From positions 1 to 39,862 of IMG/VR virus record IMGVR_UViG_3300029797_000242: DNA of 39,862 nucleotides; one strand, 5' to 3'. The position numbers and the translations under genes were made by a program. This document shows positions 1 through 8,149 of this stretch, one piece after another (positions within the stretch are counted from its first letter, which is position 1; each line of letters opens with the position of its first letter). This DNA comes from a virus. A model generated the notes under the pieces. The model did not search any database. It was not told the origin of the DNA and worked only from the letters and a program-made list of their open reading frames with translations.

Positions 1-417
1 TTATTCCTCGCTTTCTATCAGACTGTATAAGTATTCTACTCGTTCAAAAGGATCCACTGGCATCTTATTATCTGCCTTTTTCATTTTGAATCGTTCTTTG
101 GGTGGAGGAGAGGTGAAAGCAGCAAGCTCTACCACTCGTCCTAAATCCTTTGCACGTTTGTCTCTAACTTCTTCAGCTTTATCAAATATCTCTTTATCAA
201 TAATTGCTGGATACGTATCATTTCCGAGGTAGTTGACGTTTTTCAAAATGCGCCCCATCACAGAATGTGTCTTTTCAATACCTGCCTGTTCGCCAGCCAC
301 TGTAAGGGATAGTCCTGATATGTATTTCTCAAAGAATACCTTTACTTGACCTGCTGCCTTTTCATCGACAGTAACCACTCCATCTTGAATTTTGTATCCA
401 TATGGAATATATGCCAT
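1..417 (-). CDS. Recombinase-domain protein lacking the catalytic domain
   Basis: This 138-residue protein matches only the DNA-binding 'Recombinase' region of large serine recombinases. It opens with the typical IPYGYKI segment that normally follows the resolvase domain, then a helical stretch and a YLG-type turn. The N-terminal resolvase domain with its catalytic serine is absent. Its ATG directly follows the stop of the full recombinase (TAA then ATG), with AAAGGTGGTGAG as Shine-Dalgarno, so the two are translationally coupled. Such partners are common beside serine integrases of clostridial elements. By inference it may bind att DNA or modulate the integrase, for example in directionality or synapsis, but no function is proven. 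The stop codon sits at the very edge of the window, so further recombinase genes may lie beyond it. Confidence 0.8.
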   Translation of the reverse strand: MAYIPYGYKIQDGVVTVDEKAAGQVKVFFEKYISGLSLTVAGEQAGIEKTHSVMGRILKNVNYLGNDTYPAIIDKEIFDKAEEVRDKRAKDLGRVVELAAFTSPPPKERFKMKKADNKMPVDPFERVEYLYSLIESEE

Positions 418-1977
418 TTATCTCACCACCTTTTCTTTCAGGGAAAGACCGCATTTCAAATTGAATGTCAGCTCATCCCTGGAATTTACAATGATGTTTT
501 CTACATACTTTTCAAATGCCTCGTCTGTATAATTGCCATCAAACTTATCTTTCGACACATACTCAAGAAGTGCTTTTACCTCATCTGCCTGTGATGTTCC
601 ACTTGTAAATGACATGACCAGGTTCGTCTTCTCAGTGGTTAGCTTTTTCATTTCGCTATCCAGAACATTTCGTTCTTTACTAAAAAGTGCCGGTTCAAGA
701 AATCCTTTTGTCATAAGGCCAATAAGCGTATTGCGCTCTTCGGTCAATTGCTCCATTCGCTTATCAATGGCATCAATTCTTTCGAGGTCGCATTCTTCTT
801 GGGTTTTGTTTATAGCATCATAAAGTGGCCCAAGGATAATCTTTCTGCTGTAGGCAAGCTTATTCATCATGGTGGCAAAGGTTGCCTTTATCTCTCCATC
901 ACGCAGGAACAGCATGGAGCAGCTGTTCTTGTCTTCAATATGCCCTTTGCAGCTCCAGGCTATATAACTTCTGCCAGCAGAGTAGTTTGTTTTTCTCCTA
1001 AACGTGGACCCACACTCTCCACAGATGATTCTGCCGCTTAATACATATCTATTTTGATAAGCTTTTTTGTTAACACCCTTACTCTTCGCTCTTTGTGTGA
1101 TCAGCTTTTGTGCCTTAGAAAACACTTCTTTGCTGACGATAGGCTCATGATGATTCTTGCAGTAAAATTGGTCTTTCTCACCTTTATTAGGTCGTCGATT
1201 GTAGTTGTTATCCGTGTAAGTCTTTTGAAAAAGCGCATCCCCTTTGTATTTTTCATTTCGGAGCATATCAATCACTGTTCCTGTGCTCCAATGATTACCT
1301 CTTCTTGCAGGAATCTTGTCCCTGTTAAGGCCCTTTGCGATCACACTACCACCTTTACCTGAAAGGCACTCTGAAAAAATGCGCTTAACAACTTCTGCTT
1401 CTTCTGGAACGATGACCATCTCACCATTCACATTGGCATAACCATAAGGTGGACTGCCAATAATGAAACTGCCATTTTGAAATTTTTTGCTGATTGACCA
1501 TGTCATGTTCTGTGAAATGGATGCGGACTCTTCTGCCGCAAACCCAGATAAAATAGAAAGCATTAACTCACCTTCCATATCACCTGTGTTTAGATTTTCC
1601 TTTTCAAAATAAATGAAAACACCGATATTTAAGAGCTGTCTTACCAGTTCTAAACAATCCATGGTATTACGTGCAAACCGGCTTATGGATTTGGTGATAA
1701 TAAAATCAACCCGATTACTTTCACAATCGCGAATCATGCGAAGAAGCTCAGGTCGCTTTTCTTTTTTCGTCCCTGATATCCCTTCATCATAATAAAGCCC
1801 TGCAAACTCCCATTCTGGATTGGATTTGATGTAGTTTTCATAGTGCTCCCGCTGAGCTTTAAGGCTTTCTAACTGTTCATCGCTATCTGTTGAAACCCTG
1901 GCATATGCGGCCACTCGAAGCTTGTTTTTCGATAACTGTGATCTTGTAAGTTCATCGATTTTCGTTATCTTTTTCAT
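418..1977 (-). CDS. Large serine recombinase (phage integrase)
   Basis: This is a complete large serine recombinase of 519 residues, within the usual range for the family. The resolvase domain begins near residue 20 with AAYARVST, where Ser29 is the predicted nucleophile. The Recombinase domain follows from about residue 170 (PPYGYANVNG). A zinc beta-ribbon carries CGECG and a later Cys pair near residues 325-360. A coiled-coil segment rich in Glu and Lys lies in the C-terminal third. It is expected to integrate and excise the prophage by recombining attP with attB. The start is supported by GCGAGGTGAGACA before ATG. It is the last complete integrase-type gene of the phage and is preceded by a 34-bp motif also found before the gene at 22799-23482. 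Confidence 0.93.
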   Translation of the reverse strand: MKKITKIDELTRSQLSKNKLRVAAYARVSTDSDEQLESLKAQREHYENYIKSNPEWEFAGLYYDEGISGTKKEKRPELLRMIRDCESNRVDFIITKSISRFARNTMDCLELVRQLLNIGVFIYFEKENLNTGDMEGELMLSILSGFAAEESASISQNMTWSISKKFQNGSFIIGSPPYGYANVNGEMVIVPEEAEVVKRIFSECLSGKGGSVIAKGLNRDKIPARRGNHWSTGTVIDMLRNEKYKGDALFQKTYTDNNYNRRPNKGEKDQFYCKNHHEPIVSKEVFSKAQKLITQRAKSKGVNKKAYQNRYVLSGRIICGECGSTFRRKTNYSAGRSYIAWSCKGHIEDKNSCSMLFLRDGEIKATFATMMNKLAYSRKIILGPLYDAINKTQEECDLERIDAIDKRMEQLTEERNTLIGLMTKGFLEPALFSKERNVLDSEMKKLTTEKTNLVMSFTSGTSQADEVKALLEYVSKDKFDGNYTDEAFEKYVENIIVNSRDELTFNLKCGLSLKEKVVR

Positions 1978-2001
1978 TGTCTCACCTCGCTTTCTTTCAT
2001 T

Positions 2002-2035
2002 ACATATATCACTCTAAAAGCCACTAATAGCAAGT
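2002..2035 (-). promoter_or_regulatory. 34-bp promoter-like motif, copy 1 (before recombinase)
   Basis: On the minus strand this reads ACTTGCTATT, eight variable bases, then TTAGAGTGATATATGT. The same two blocks with the same 8-base spacing recur at 23511-23544. In both places the motif ends about 25-28 bases before the start codon. TTGCTA and TGATAT with a 16-base spacer could serve as -35 and -10 elements. That reading is inference; the repeated block itself is seen directly. Confidence 0.55.
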
Positions 2036-2038
2036 GAT

Positions 2039-2254
2039 TTAAGACATAATCTCAGCTAGCTTTGGTAAGAATTTCTGGCGGTTTAACGCTGATATTTTTT
2101 GTCGTTCATCCTCTGTAATTTTGCCTTCTTTCTGAAGCATCCTGATAATACTTTCTGCTATATAAAAGTCATACTCTCTCTGCAACTGTTCTTCTGTCAT
2201 CGGTTCTGTTTCACCCTTGATCGGGCTGCCATCTTTCACTTCAATAATCTTCAT
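2039..2254 (-). CDS. Small conserved protein, SHOCT-like C-terminus
   Basis: This is a 71-residue acidic and charged protein. The start was set at the ATG preceded by AGGAGGTG and a T-run, not at the upstream alternative. The C-terminal half resembles a SHOCT-type short helical domain, with a MLQKEGKITEDE pattern, often seen in small proteins of mobile elements. It lies just upstream of the recombinase and downstream of DNA polymerase. It is led by the first of three copies of the shared structured leader, whose stem would cover its Shine-Dalgarno. The function is unknown; it could be a recombination accessory factor. Confidence 0.7.
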   Translation of the reverse strand: MKIIEVKDGSPIKGETEPMTEEQLQREYDFYIAESIIRMLQKEGKITEDERQKISALNRQKFLPKLAEIMS

Positions 2255-2309
2255 AAAAAAACACCTCCTACCTGGTAGCCACGGCAAGAGGTGAAATCTG
2301 ATGTTTTAA
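2255..2309 (-). promoter_or_regulatory. Structured leader, copy A
   Basis: Read on the minus strand, a weak hairpin (around AACATCAGATT) is followed by CACCTC (2293-2288), a 9-base bulge and CTAC (2278-2275). A 3-base loop follows, then GTAG (2271-2268) and GAGGTG (2267-2262). The last segment is the Shine-Dalgarno of the next gene, so the stem would hide the ribosome site. Related copies at 7049-7095 and 34122-34170 share the core CCNNGGCTACCANNTAG. Confidence 0.6.
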
Positions 2310-4259
2310 CTAATCTTTCTTATAAAATTCGCATTCATAACCATCAGCATCAAGGATGAGTCCCTTTGCCCAGGGAGGGACTCTACTCATCTGCTGGCAC
2401 ACCCTATCAAGTGACATGCTAGAATCCGCTTCAATAATAACTTCATCATGCACATGAGCCACAATGCGGTAAGAGCTTAGAGTCTTTATGGCATGCATCA
2501 AAATATCACGAGAGATTGCTTGGACAATGTTTTCTACAAACTTAGGCCCATAGCTTTCAAGTTGATCCCATTTTTTAGTAGCACCGACACCTTCGTAAGT
2601 GACCGATTCACCACCGAAGATATTCTCACCAATCTTTGGTTTAACATAGGCAAGCTGCCTACCAGAAGGAAGAACGATAAAGAGCATTCCACTCCTGTAA
2701 TGAAACTTAATATTTTGTATTTCTTGAGACTGCTTTTCCTTAATACACTTCTTAGCTGCTCTATCCACATCCCACCAGAATTTTACGATGTACGGATTGG
2801 CCTGCCTCCAGGCATTAACCAGGGGTTTTAATTCTTCCTCTTCAAGGCCCATATCCAGTGCGCCCATAGCCTTTAAAGCTCCCACTGATCCACCATAACC
2901 TAGGGCCAGTTCTGCGATCTTGCCTTTCTGCCTTAAATGACCGTTCACACCATGCTTTTCTACCGGTACATTAAACATCTGTGATGCGGATGCACAATAA
3001 ATGTCACCGCCGCTTGCAAACACTTCACTTCTCCACTTTTCGCCTGCAAGCCATGACAGCACACGAGCCTCAATGGCAGAGAAATCGGCAACAATAAACT
3101 TACATCCTTTCTTTGGCACAAAAGCTGTCCGAATAAGCTGTGAAAGAGTATCAGGTATATCTTCATAAAGCATTTCGAGAACTTCAGAATCACCACTTTT
3201 TACGATACCTCGTGCCTCTTTTAAATCCAGGATATGGTTTTGTGGTAGATTCTGCAGCTGCACTATTTTTGAGCTGAAGCGTCCTGTCCGATTGGCGCCC
3301 AGAAAAGTAAACATGCCACGAATCCTGCCATCACTGCAGACTGCGTTTTCCATTGCAGAATATTTCTTAACAGATGACTTTGCCAGTTGCTGACGGAGTT
3401 TAAGCACCTCAGCTAGATGCTCTGGTGCGTCCTTCAATAGTTCTGCCACAGCCTTTTTACCAAGGGTATCTGTTTCCACTCCATTTTCAGAGAGCCACCC
3501 TTTCATCTGTTGCAGTGAGTTTGGGTTATCAAGTTCTGTTACTTTCTGCATCTGATCGATCAGCTTGGTGCGTGACACCTCATCCATAGTAATGGCCTGT
3601 TTTACAAAGTCCATATCTACCTTTATGCCTCGATCATTGATTCTCTCACTCAAATGGTATTCATCCCAGATGAAATCTGGCACAGGAAATTTAATCAATT
3701 TCTGCTCAATCTCCATCTCTGCCTCGACATCACGTATGTTATAGGATTTGAATCTCTCCCATTTGACTGGATCGTCAGATGGTAAATTTCTTGTGCGGTT
3801 TCTATTAGTCTTAGTCGGGCTACAAGGACCACAAAAGAATCGAATCAGATCTTTACCTTCCGTCATTTTTTGCTTCCCAAGGCCAAGAACTGCGCCTACA
3901 CCTACTAATGATAACGGCAGCCCCATATATGCTGCCCATGTCATTGTGCACCTCCATGATTCAGGAGAAATATACTTGCCCACTGGGTATCCTAGAAAGC
4001 GCGAGAAGCATATCCGCTCAAAGGAAGCATTATGAGCATATTTTATAATTTTATCATCTTCTATTGCAGAAAGTATCAATGGTGGTATCTTTTCACCGCG
4101 GGCTAAATCGATTATTTTAACCTCACTTCCGTCTGTGGAATAGGCAAAGAGCAGTATTTCAAAATCATCTGCTTGAACATAACGATACACACCACACTTT
4201 GCTAAATTGACGCTACTATAAGTTTCAATATCACAATGTAATGTTTTTATTTCAGCCAT
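2310..4259 (-). CDS. Phage DNA polymerase, family A
   Basis: This is a 649-residue family A DNA polymerase with proofreading. The 3'-5' exonuclease motifs are CDIET (D10, E12), YAHNASFE (residues 74-81) and YNIRDVEAE (about 173-181). Polymerase motif A is ADFSAIEAR around D392. Motif B is RQKGKIAELALGYGG at about 443-457. Motif C is HVHDE at about 602-606. It should replicate phage DNA. The start ATG overlaps the end of the upstream HNH gene by 13 bases. The length fits clostridial prophage polymerases with no 5' nuclease domain. It sits downstream of the lysis genes, away from the other replication genes at 27.8-32.4 kb, which is unusual. Confidence 0.95.
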   Translation of the reverse strand: MAEIKTLHCDIETYSSVNLAKCGVYRYVQADDFEILLFAYSTDGSEVKIIDLARGEKIPPLILSAIEDDKIIKYAHNASFERICFSRFLGYPVGKYISPESWRCTMTWAAYMGLPLSLVGVGAVLGLGKQKMTEGKDLIRFFCGPCSPTKTNRNRTRNLPSDDPVKWERFKSYNIRDVEAEMEIEQKLIKFPVPDFIWDEYHLSERINDRGIKVDMDFVKQAITMDEVSRTKLIDQMQKVTELDNPNSLQQMKGWLSENGVETDTLGKKAVAELLKDAPEHLAEVLKLRQQLAKSSVKKYSAMENAVCSDGRIRGMFTFLGANRTGRFSSKIVQLQNLPQNHILDLKEARGIVKSGDSEVLEMLYEDIPDTLSQLIRTAFVPKKGCKFIVADFSAIEARVLSWLAGEKWRSEVFASGGDIYCASASQMFNVPVEKHGVNGHLRQKGKIAELALGYGGSVGALKAMGALDMGLEEEELKPLVNAWRQANPYIVKFWWDVDRAAKKCIKEKQSQEIQNIKFHYRSGMLFIVLPSGRQLAYVKPKIGENIFGGESVTYEGVGATKKWDQLESYGPKFVENIVQAISRDILMHAIKTLSSYRIVAHVHDEVIIEADSSMSLDRVCQQMSRVPPWAKGLILDADGYECEFYKKD

Positions 4260-4756
4260 GCATATCTATCTCCATTCTTTATTTTGCTTATAGCCTGATG
4301 ACCCACACCATACAACTCTCCAAGCCGAGTGCAGGTAAACCCGCAGAATAATCCGAATCGTATTCCTTCAACATCATCCATGGTAAGTTTCTTCCATGCC
4401 TTGCCTTGGCGATAAACATCATAAACATTTTCAGTCTGCGTATCATATCGAAGGTTCACTAGACGGTTATCTCTGGGATCCCCATTTGCATGAAGCACAT
4501 ACATACCATCTCTTTCACCTACAAAAGCAGCCATCACCAAATGATGAACTGCAAAGCTTTTTCTTGGGTCATTTAGGACAACCATTAGGTAATTACCTCG
4601 CTTTCCGGGTCGAAGTATTCTTTCCTTTAATAAATAATCAAACTCGCCATTTTGATTGCTACTATGAATTACACGTTCAAGACTCTTAATTCTGCCCTCA
4701 CTGCTTGCCTGGTACTTCCCCTCATATCCGGGTATGTCTTTCCATATCTCATCCAT
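4247..4756 (-). CDS. NUMOD4-HNH endonuclease, probably homing
   Basis: This 169-residue protein begins with a NUMOD4 motif (WKDIPGYEGKYQASSEGRIKS, residues 5-25). It continues with an HNH region, AVHHLV near residues 74-79 and HANGDPRDNRLVNL at about 93-106. It ends in a helix-turn-helix-like specificity segment (about 130-165). Such free-standing HNH enzymes usually cut a specific phage site and spread by homing. It separates the SSB (DUF2815) and polymerase genes, which normally adjoin, consistent with intrusion. AGGAGG precedes the ATG, and a terminator-like hairpin lies just upstream of that. Confidence 0.88.
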   Translation of the reverse strand: MDEIWKDIPGYEGKYQASSEGRIKSLERVIHSSNQNGEFDYLLKERILRPGKRGNYLMVVLNDPRKSFAVHHLVMAAFVGERDGMYVLHANGDPRDNRLVNLRYDTQTENVYDVYRQGKAWKKLTMDDVEGIRFGLFCGFTCTRLGELYGVGHQAISKIKNGDRYAWLK

Positions 4757-4770
4757 TTAATATACCTCCT

Positions 4771-4806
4771 AAAAAAGCAGGTGGCAGAGGAAATACCCCC
4801 ACCACC
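4771..4806 (-). terminator. Terminator-like hairpin before the HNH gene
   Basis: On the minus strand GGTGGTGGGGG (4806-4796) can pair, with some G-U pairs, with CCTCTGCCACC (4790-4780) across a 5-base loop. TGC and six T follow. The T-run runs directly into the AGGAGG of the next gene. It could end DUF2815 transcripts or be read through. Confidence 0.5.
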
Positions 4807-4824
4807 ATCAATTGCCCTTCTCTA

Positions 4825-5379
4825 TTAAGCAAGGAAGTCATCGTCTGCAAGTGTTGTAAAATCATCTGCTGCAGAAGTCTTACCACCAAGAGGCTCGCCA
4901 TCTTTAATTTTTTGAATGTTGCCAAGTCCGCAAGCAACACCCTTATTTCCATTTGAGTTGAAGGCAAAGAAATTGAGAGAAACCCTTGCAAAGCAGCCGC
5001 TGTACACCTCACCTCGATCCATGATTGGCTTTACACTCTTGTCCACAATCTGTGGAGGCGTTTTGCTGTTGGCATTGATGAAGTAATGTCCTTTATAAGC
5101 CTCATCGTCACGCTCTACATCTCCATCGCGCAAAGGAATCTTAATTGCGGCCTTATTAGGCTTCTTGCCACCAAACTTTGCGATACCTTCCTCGATAGCG
5201 GCATCAATTGCAGCATTTACTGCGTTAATGGTTTCTGTATCGTCTTTTGGGATGAGTACAGATACACTATACTTTTCAGCACCACCATTCACGGAAACAG
5301 GCTCCCACCCGTGGAAGTAAGAGAGTCTTGTATTTACACCTGTAATAACCTTTGTAATATTGTTCTTCATATTGATCAA
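4825..5379 (-). CDS. DUF2815 phage single-strand DNA-binding protein
   Basis: This 184-residue protein has the layout of the DUF2815 family: an N-terminal VNTRLSYFHGWEP segment, a central VSVLIPKDD, a GHYFINANSKTPPQIVDK stretch and an acidic C-terminal tail (DDFTTLADDDFLA). An acidic tip is typical of single-strand DNA-binding proteins that recruit partners. The family is a known companion of DUF2800 and PolA in clostridial prophages and is thought to protect ssDNA during replication. The start overlaps the end of the DUF2800 gene by a few bases, so the two are coupled. Confidence 0.85.
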   Translation of the reverse strand: MINMKNNITKVITGVNTRLSYFHGWEPVSVNGGAEKYSVSVLIPKDDTETINAVNAAIDAAIEEGIAKFGGKKPNKAAIKIPLRDGDVERDDEAYKGHYFINANSKTPPQIVDKSVKPIMDRGEVYSGCFARVSLNFFAFNSNGNKGVACGLGNIQKIKDGEPLGGKTSAADDFTTLADDDFLA

Positions 5380-6512
5380 TCCTCCATAATTTCATTAAAT
5401 TCGTTTTTTGCGTTCGTTACGTTCATAGCCACTCTTTTATCTGTTTTAGGAACAATCGTTGGCCTTCCCGGTGGTTTTACTATGAGGCTTCCTAAGATTT
5501 CCTCAAATTTGGTTTTGCCCATCAGTTTCTGCATCTCTGTCAAAGGAATAAGGCTCTTACGGTAAATATCTTTATATCCACTCTCTACAGCTTTTTGTGC
5601 TACAGCATCTTCATCTTTGTACTTACGAACTGAGCGACCTTCCACAACTTTAAAACCACTCCACTCTTTCCCGTGGTTAACTGCTGCATCTGTGGCATAA
5701 GCAGTTATTTCACTCGCCCACTTCGTGAGATCAGGAATAATGTTTAGAATTTCTTCAATCTCACTATCTGTAAGCAGTGGTGGCATCTTAAACTCCTTCT
5801 GGGCCAGTTTGAGCTTTTCATCAGCTCTTGCACGGCATCTTATGGATGCTCTGCAGAAAGTACACCACGGGCCAGGGATATATTCACCTTCTCCTTGATA
5901 GGCTTTTGCTGCCTTAGGTTTTAGTTCTTCTTCTGCCCAGGCTTTAAGTTCTTCTACCGGAACAGTCCAGGTGCTGACGTTTTCTCTTCGCGGCTGAAAT
6001 ATTGTCATTGATACTTCTTTGATGTCGTAGAGACTGTCATAGATTTCAAGAGCCCCTAACGCATAGAGTTTCATCTGCGGATTATTTTCTGCGTCCACAA
6101 GGACTCCAATTCCGTATTTGAAATCCACTATGTGAAGCTTGTCATCTGAAATGATTACACAATCTCCCGTACCAAATCCATCTGGCACATAGCAAGAGAA
6201 GTCAAGACGTTGTTCAATAAGAACGATAGGGTCAGTACAAGACTTTCTTGCAAGTTCTACCTGCTCCATGATGAAGGCAACATAGTCATCTGTGCATTCT
6301 TCCATTTCATCTGAATCATACTCTGACACGGGCCTCTTACTTCTAATGTGGAGCGCTTTTTTCAGTTTGTGTTCTGATAGTTCATGTGCTGCAGTACCTG
6401 CTTTTGCCGCCTCTCCACTTGTGTTTTCAAACTCAAGTTCAAGCCTTGCAGATGGCAAGCAGTGAAGCCATCTGTGTGAAGAAGATGCAGATAGTATTGC
6501 GTGATTACCCAT
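5376..6512 (-). CDS. DUF2800 RecB-like nuclease
   Basis: This 378-residue DUF2800 protein belongs to the PD-(D/E)XK/RecB-like class. Visible marks are an N-terminal SASSSHRWLHC helix, a central HIVDFKYGIGV (the D and K of the nuclease core) and a cysteine cluster CTFCRASIRC that may hold an iron-sulfur cluster as in Cas4/AddB-type nucleases. By family analogy it processes DNA ends during phage replication or recombination with its DUF2815 partner. The start was placed at MGNHAILS, 9 bases after GGAGG. It overlaps the end of the preceding small gene. Confidence 0.88.
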   Translation of the reverse strand: MGNHAILSASSSHRWLHCLPSARLELEFENTSGEAAKAGTAAHELSEHKLKKALHIRSKRPVSEYDSDEMEECTDDYVAFIMEQVELARKSCTDPIVLIEQRLDFSCYVPDGFGTGDCVIISDDKLHIVDFKYGIGVLVDAENNPQMKLYALGALEIYDSLYDIKEVSMTIFQPRRENVSTWTVPVEELKAWAEEELKPKAAKAYQGEGEYIPGPWCTFCRASIRCRARADEKLKLAQKEFKMPPLLTDSEIEEILNIIPDLTKWASEITAYATDAAVNHGKEWSGFKVVEGRSVRKYKDEDAVAQKAVESGYKDIYRKSLIPLTEMQKLMGKTKFEEILGSLIVKPPGRPTIVPKTDKRVAMNVTNAKNEFNEIMED

Positions 6513-6828
6513 TGCCAAGAACCTCCGCATCTTTCAAGATGTCAGCATAGTAGGCCTTGTCAACTGCACTGAGCTTATCCGCACCATACTTCCCGATAAT
6601 AGCTCTGACTTCCGCAGTAAAACCAAGCTGACTTTTTTCAGCAAGGACCATACGCACTTTTTCAAGTGGGATATCCGGCTCTTTTGCTGTTTCCGACTTT
6701 GTGGTAGGGACTTCTTCAGGTGTTGCATCACTTTCTGTCATTGCCTTACAAACCACTTCTATGCTGTCTGCAAGGCTTCGCATATCGCTTACCACATCAA
6801 GCAGTAACTTTACTTTGCTCAAGTTCAT
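6505..6828 (-). CDS. Small conserved phage protein (rrp5-like annotation)
   Basis: This protein of about 107 residues starts MNLSKVKLLLDVVSDMRSLA. Relatives in clostridial prophages are often labelled 'rRNA biogenesis protein rrp5', which I regard as a misnomer. It has an amphipathic N-terminal helix, a low-complexity linker rich in Thr, Glu and Pro, and a C-terminal helical part (EVRAIIGKYGADKLSAVD) that resembles DNA-binding helices of phage SSB-like accessory proteins. It always travels with DUF2800. The ATG lies only 2 bases after AGGAGG, so the TTG at residue 3 may be the true start. Confidence 0.7.
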   Translation of the reverse strand: MNLSKVKLLLDVVSDMRSLADSIEVVCKAMTESDATPEEVPTTKSETAKEPDIPLEKVRMVLAEKSQLGFTAEVRAIIGKYGADKLSAVDKAYYADILKDAEVLGNG

Positions 6829-7015
6829 TTCCTCCTTTCGTAGTCTCACAGATAGCAAGTTCCTCGACACTGTCCCCTGGAATCAGAATTGTTACACGCT
6901 GTTTATCTCCAAGGAGGAAACGTAGAATGCGCTCCCTTACGGTGACATTACGGCAAGTAACGATTCCGCCTGTCTGTGGCATTTTTGAAACACTGATCTT
7001 CAGGTTGTGTTTCAT
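6797..7015 (-). CDS. Small conserved prophage protein, unknown function
   Basis: This 72-residue protein reads MKHNLKISVSKMPQTGG onward, with a VRERILRFLLGDKQRVTIL core. The family recurs as the first gene of DUF2800 operons in clostridial mobile elements. I chose the ATG with GAGGTGAAGGAT upstream. An in-frame ATG 9 codons earlier also has a GAGGGG site, which lies inside the structured leader. It may be a small regulator or replication accessory; nothing in the sequence decides this. Confidence 0.65.
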   Translation of the reverse strand: MKHNLKISVSKMPQTGGIVTCRNVTVRERILRFLLGDKQRVTILIPGDSVEELAICETTKGGNELEQSKVTA

Positions 7016-7048
7016 ATCCTTCACCTCTTTCTGAAGGGTCATTATTTG

Positions 7049-7095
7049 TTCCCCTCTATCTGGTAGCCTTGGGAAGGATGGAAATCTGACGATTT
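7049..7095 (-). promoter_or_regulatory. Structured leader, copy B (DUF2800 operon)
   Basis: On the minus strand there is a hairpin AAATC-GTCA-GATTT (7095-7082), then TTCCC (7075-7071), AAGG and CTA. A 5-base loop follows, then TAG and GGGAA (7053-7049). TTCCC/GGGAA and CTA/TAG form nested stems that cover a GAGGGG ribosome site. It starts about a dozen bases after a terminator-like T-run, leaving no room for a normal promoter between them. A 'DUF2800 RNA motif' is known among Firmicute RNA families; I cannot test whether this is the same. Confidence 0.6.
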
Positions 7096-7106
7096 TATGA
7101 AATAAC

Positions 7107-7149
7107 AAAAAAATAATGCCCTCAGAAGTTTTAAACCTCCAAGGGCATA
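7107..7149 (-). terminator. Terminator after the amidase gene
   Basis: On the minus strand ATGCCCT pairs with AGGGCAT around a partly paired inner region, and the stem is followed by TTATTTTTTT. It lies just after the amidase stop codon and marks the end of the late structural-lysis transcript. The DUF2800 leader follows almost immediately. Confidence 0.75.
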
Positions 7150-7157
7150 ATGCTTAA

Positions 7158-7847
7158 CTAATCAGTTTTGATAAAGGCATCAGTAAAGCCTGCAGCTTTT
7201 GCTCTGGCTAACATAGCATCTGCATTTGACTTAACGCTAAAAGCACCGACCTGTACCCGGTAAAGTTTTTTAGTCGGTGGAGCAGAGGGTGTTAGTAGCT
7301 TTTTCACATCAGACCTAAAGGTATCCATACTCTTACCATGCCTGGAAAACCAGTGACGAGGGTCTCCATGATTACTGGCGATTTTCTTCTGATAGCCTTC
7401 ATAGTGGCCGATGATGTCTTTCTCAGTCAGGTTATAGAGTTTGCAGAGGTGCGCACAAAGCTCTGTGGCTTCTCTATACACTGCATTAAAATACGAGGCA
7501 TCGGTCAAACCGTCCTCGCAGATTTCAAAACTGATATGCGTATTATTAGCAGCGCCTCCTGCATGCCAGCCTCTATGATCCCATGGCAGGGTCTGATAGG
7601 AAGCGATGGTGCCATTTTTTAGCTTTCCAACAAAGGCATGGACACAGACTTGTCTGCCACTGGGTCTATGCTGGTTCCAATGATTGTTGTACTGGTTTTG
7701 TCCAAGAAGGCCATCATCCGGACCAACATATCTACGAAGATAAGGGTTATTGGCCCCAGTGCTGTGGACCATAATGCCCTTGGGCTTGATTTTTCTACCT
7801 GCTTTATAGCATTCATTTTCTGTAAAGATAAGTTTTTTTAGGTTCAT
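7158..7847 (-). CDS. Endolysin: N-acetylmuramoyl-L-alanine amidase with SPOR-like tail
   Basis: This is a 229-residue phage lysin. Residues about 20-165 form an Amidase_2 domain, with the zinc motif MVHST (H28), GWHAGG (H95), IGHYEG (H148) and HGDPRHWF near residue 160. Residues about 192-229 (LYRVQVGAFSVKSNADAMLARAKAAGF) match a SPOR-like peptidoglycan-binding repeat. It cleaves the amide bond between muramic acid and the stem peptide to release phage. It has no signal peptide, so it depends on the holin encoded two genes upstream. It is the last gene of the late operon. Confidence 0.93.
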   Translation of the reverse strand: MNLKKLIFTENECYKAGRKIKPKGIMVHSTGANNPYLRRYVGPDDGLLGQNQYNNHWNQHRPSGRQVCVHAFVGKLKNGTIASYQTLPWDHRGWHAGGAANNTHISFEICEDGLTDASYFNAVYREATELCAHLCKLYNLTEKDIIGHYEGYQKKIASNHGDPRHWFSRHGKSMDTFRSDVKKLLTPSAPPTKKLYRVQVGAFSVKSNADAMLARAKAAGFTDAFIKTD

Positions 7848-7891
7848 AGATTTTCCCTCCTACGATTTGTTGCAATCTATAGAAAAATATA

Positions 7892-7918
7892 AACGCCACA
7901 GGCTTGGCCTATGACGCT
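7892..7918 (-). terminator. Terminator-like hairpin before the amidase gene
   Basis: A stem of about 12 pairs (three G-U) forms on the minus strand: GCGTCATAGGC, loop CAA, GCCTGTGGCGT, followed by TATATTTTT. It lies between the small zinc-ribbon gene and the amidase. It may lower or condition lysin expression. Confidence 0.65.
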
Positions 7919-7922
7919 TCTA

Positions 7923-8099
7923 CTAGAATAGGTATTCTTGATCAGTTATGTCGTCTTCATTTAAATCCCTTGTTTCATTCTCTTTCCCACATACTGGGCA
8001 TGTGCCATAATAATCTCTAAAAGTTAAACTCCCTTCCAAGTGCATCCGATACTTTTGTAAGAGTATCGTCGCCCCACAATGGCATTTCATTTTCGTCAC
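7923..8099 (-). CDS. Small zinc-ribbon protein (lysis cassette)
   Basis: This protein of about 58 residues has a CHC pair near the N-terminus and a CPVC pair near residue 35, so it probably binds one zinc. The GTG start was chosen because GGGAGG lies 8 bases upstream; the upstream ATG touches the Shine-Dalgarno. It has the same layout as the neighbouring gene at 8150-8332, so the two look like diverged duplicates. It sits between holin and amidase. The function is unknown. Confidence 0.6.
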   Translation of the reverse strand: MTKMKCHCGATILLQKYRMHLEGSLTFRDYYGTCPVCGKENETRDLNEDDITDQEYLF

Positions 8100-8149
8100 T
8101 TTCATCCCCTCCCAAAAGTATTATACGAAGAGAGAGAAAGTATATTCAG

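Noticed and set aside
346-594. Plus-strand open frames opposite the recombinase genes (similarly across the whole window)
   Set aside because: They lack convincing RBS, have biased translations rich in Ser, Leu and Phe, and lie entirely opposite strong minus-strand genes; all are shadow frames.
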